A DNA stretch of 64,000 bases from Streptomyces sp. JB150 (GTDB taxonomy: Bacteria > Actinomycetota > Actinomycetes > Streptomycetales > Streptomycetaceae): the NCBI RefSeq assembly GCF_011193355.1, contig NZ_CP049780.1, forward strand, positions 5,724,445 to 5,788,444, given 5' to 3'. Shown here piece after piece: positions 63,074 through 64,000 of the stretch. The translations under genes were made by a program, and so were the position numbers. How positions within the stretch are numbered: position 1 is the stretch's first letter; the number at the start of each line of letters is the position of its first letter. The notes beneath the pieces are model-generated. The model was given only the letters and a program-made list of their open reading frames with translations, was not told where the DNA came from and searched no databases.

Positions 63074-64000
63074 TCAGAGCCGGTGGGCGGGAGCGGGGCA
63101 GGCCAGCGCGTCCGTCATGGACGGCCACAGCCGGGCGATCCCGAGCAAGGTTTGCGGGCTGCCGTGCACCACGCCGGGCAGGGGGCGGGGGACGGACGGG
63201 GGCGTGCCCGCGAGTTTGGCGCGCCGGGCCTGGCCCAGCGCTCCGGCGAGGGCGGCCGCGGCGAGGCGATCGGCTCGCACGCCCGCCCGCCGGGCGTGCC
63301 GGTGGGCTTCCTCGTAGGCGCCCGGCTGGACGTACTGCTGGAGGTCCAGGAGCGCGTCGTACGTCTCGATGGTCTGCCTGTGCGCCTGCAGCGGGAGGGG
63401 GGAGCGCGGTCGCAGCACCTCTTGGAGTCTGGTCCGCCGCGGTGTCGCGAGTGCCACGTGGGGCACCGCCGCGACAAGATCGCGCCATAGCGGCCAGAGC
63501 TGCCAGGTGACGCGCAGAGCGGTCCAGGTGCGGGCGAGGGCGGTCGCGGTGGGGACCAGCAGGGACGCCGCCCGGACGAGGCCGTGGACGCCGATGATCA
63601 GGGACAGGTAGGGGAGCAGGGCGGGGGTTCCGCCGCACAGGTGCCAGAGGTAGCCGCACCAGAAGACGAACGCGAGGACGCTGCCCACCGCGAACAGCCG
63701 CAGCGACCAGACGAGATCACGGTCCGCCGTGCGCAGGCTGTAGCGCCAGCAGACCACGACGGCGACGGCGTCACCGGCCAGGTGGGCGACGACGAGGAGC
63801 AGCCAGTACGCGGACGCCGGGTCGGCCGGGCCCTGGAGGGACGGGCTCGCCTCGCGCAGGTGGTCCGTCTGGAGCCGGTCCAGGACCAGCAGCGCCCCCA
63901 TGGCCGCCGCCAGTCCCACCAGCACGGACAGCCGCAGACGGCGGGCACGGGTGGAGCCGACCATGAAGAGCAGGACCAGGCCGGCGCTGAGGACGCCGAT
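63074..64000 (-). CDS. MAB_1171c/DUF6545-like membrane protein (5' end outside window)
   Basis: Partial gene. The visible part has several transmembrane helices (LSVLVGLAAAMGALLVL, LLLVVAHLAGDAVAVVV, AVGSVLAFVFWCGYLW, YLSLIIGVHGLV) and a cytoplasmic C-terminal domain (about 150 residues, LWRDLVAAVPHVALATPRRT). This matches the actinobacterial MAB_1171c putative-transporter family. Hydrophobic coding continues in frame upstream of the ATG at 63964 to the window edge, so that ATG is internal. Such genes often sit beside ImmA/IrrE and XRE genes, which would lie to the right. Confidence 0.78.
   Translation of the reverse strand: MGVLSAGLVLLFMVGSTRARRLRLSVLVGLAAAMGALLVLDRLQTDHLREASPSLQGPADPASAYWLLLVVAHLAGDAVAVVVCWRYSLRTADRDLVWSLRLFAVGSVLAFVFWCGYLWHLCGGTPALLPYLSLIIGVHGLVRAASLLVPTATALARTWTALRVTWQLWPLWRDLVAAVPHVALATPRRTRLQEVLRPRSPLPLQAHRQTIETYDALLDLQQYVQPGAYEEAHRHARRAGVRADRLAAAALAGALGQARRAKLAGTPPSVPRPLPGVVHGSPQTLLGIARLWPSMTDALACPAPAHRL

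Noticed and set aside
1..64000. tRNA, rRNA, insertion sequence, integrase or attachment site
   Set aside because: I looked at gaps and island borders and found no cloverleaf, transposase, integrase or paired att-like direct repeats, so the way the island was acquired is not visible here.

Overview
The window reads as a Streptomyces chromosome. Most coding DNA is about 70% G+C with strong third-position G/C bias. It carries actinomycete and Streptomyces marker genes (septation protein SepH, the CutR/CutS two-component pair, DUF4193, DUF3710 and DUF3159 proteins, WhiJ-like XRE/DUF397 regulators) and a Pgl phage-defence locus. From memory, the gene order of roughly the first 32 kb follows the S. 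coelicolor core around ptsH, sepH, cutRS and dut; this was not checked against a database.

Core backbone, 1-32.3 kb. ptsH (HPr) has a DasR-type operator upstream. It is followed by a GNAT/acyl-CoA synthetase of PatA type, a DUF5998-like protein, a phosphodiesterase-family protein, thymidine kinase, a two-domain VOC protein, a sulfurtransferase, sepH, an FAD-linked lactone oxidase overlapping an MFS transporter, ferrochelatase with an inositol-monophosphatase-family gene, a 57-aa protein, cutRS, DUF4193, an unknown protein, DUF3093, a thioesterase-dut-DUF3710 operon, a KdpD/KdpE pair whose kinase gene is frameshifted, an OB-fold/DUF3159 pair, two TrkA-type K+ channel regulators, a 31-aa membrane protein, an APC permease and a TrmA/RumA-type RNA methyltransferase. 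Several gene borders carry strong GC-rich hairpins.

Defence island, about 32.3-62.1 kb. All six type 2 BREX (Pgl) genes are present and intact: pglW (NERD plus two kinase-like domains), pglX (adenine methyltransferase), pglY (ATPase), pglZ (alkaline-phosphatase superfamily), brxD (ATPase) and brxHI (helicase). They form three translationally coupled pairs (WX, YZ, D-HI) separated by two insertions. The first, 40.9-47.9 kb, carries an anti-sigma-like ATPase, two XRE/DUF5753 regulators (one with a TTA codon), DUF397, an EcsC-like protein, DUF6879, a GRDP-like protein, a methyltransferase and a truncated TPR gene. The second, 54.8-58.1 kb, is antisense and holds a CBS-domain protein with a HEPN-like C-terminus, coupled to a DUF262 protein whose HNH-like motif has lost its histidines, plus a two-helix membrane peptide. 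The central part of pglX is markedly AT-richer than both ends, which suggests exchange of the methylation-specificity region.

Right edge, 62.1-64.0 kb. An SDR oxidoreductase and a partial MAB_1171c/DUF6545-like membrane protein resume ordinary chromosome. The best candidate for something not yet described is the CBS-HEPN/DUF262 pair embedded antisense in the BREX locus. The GRDP-like/methyltransferase cluster and the mosaic pglX come next.
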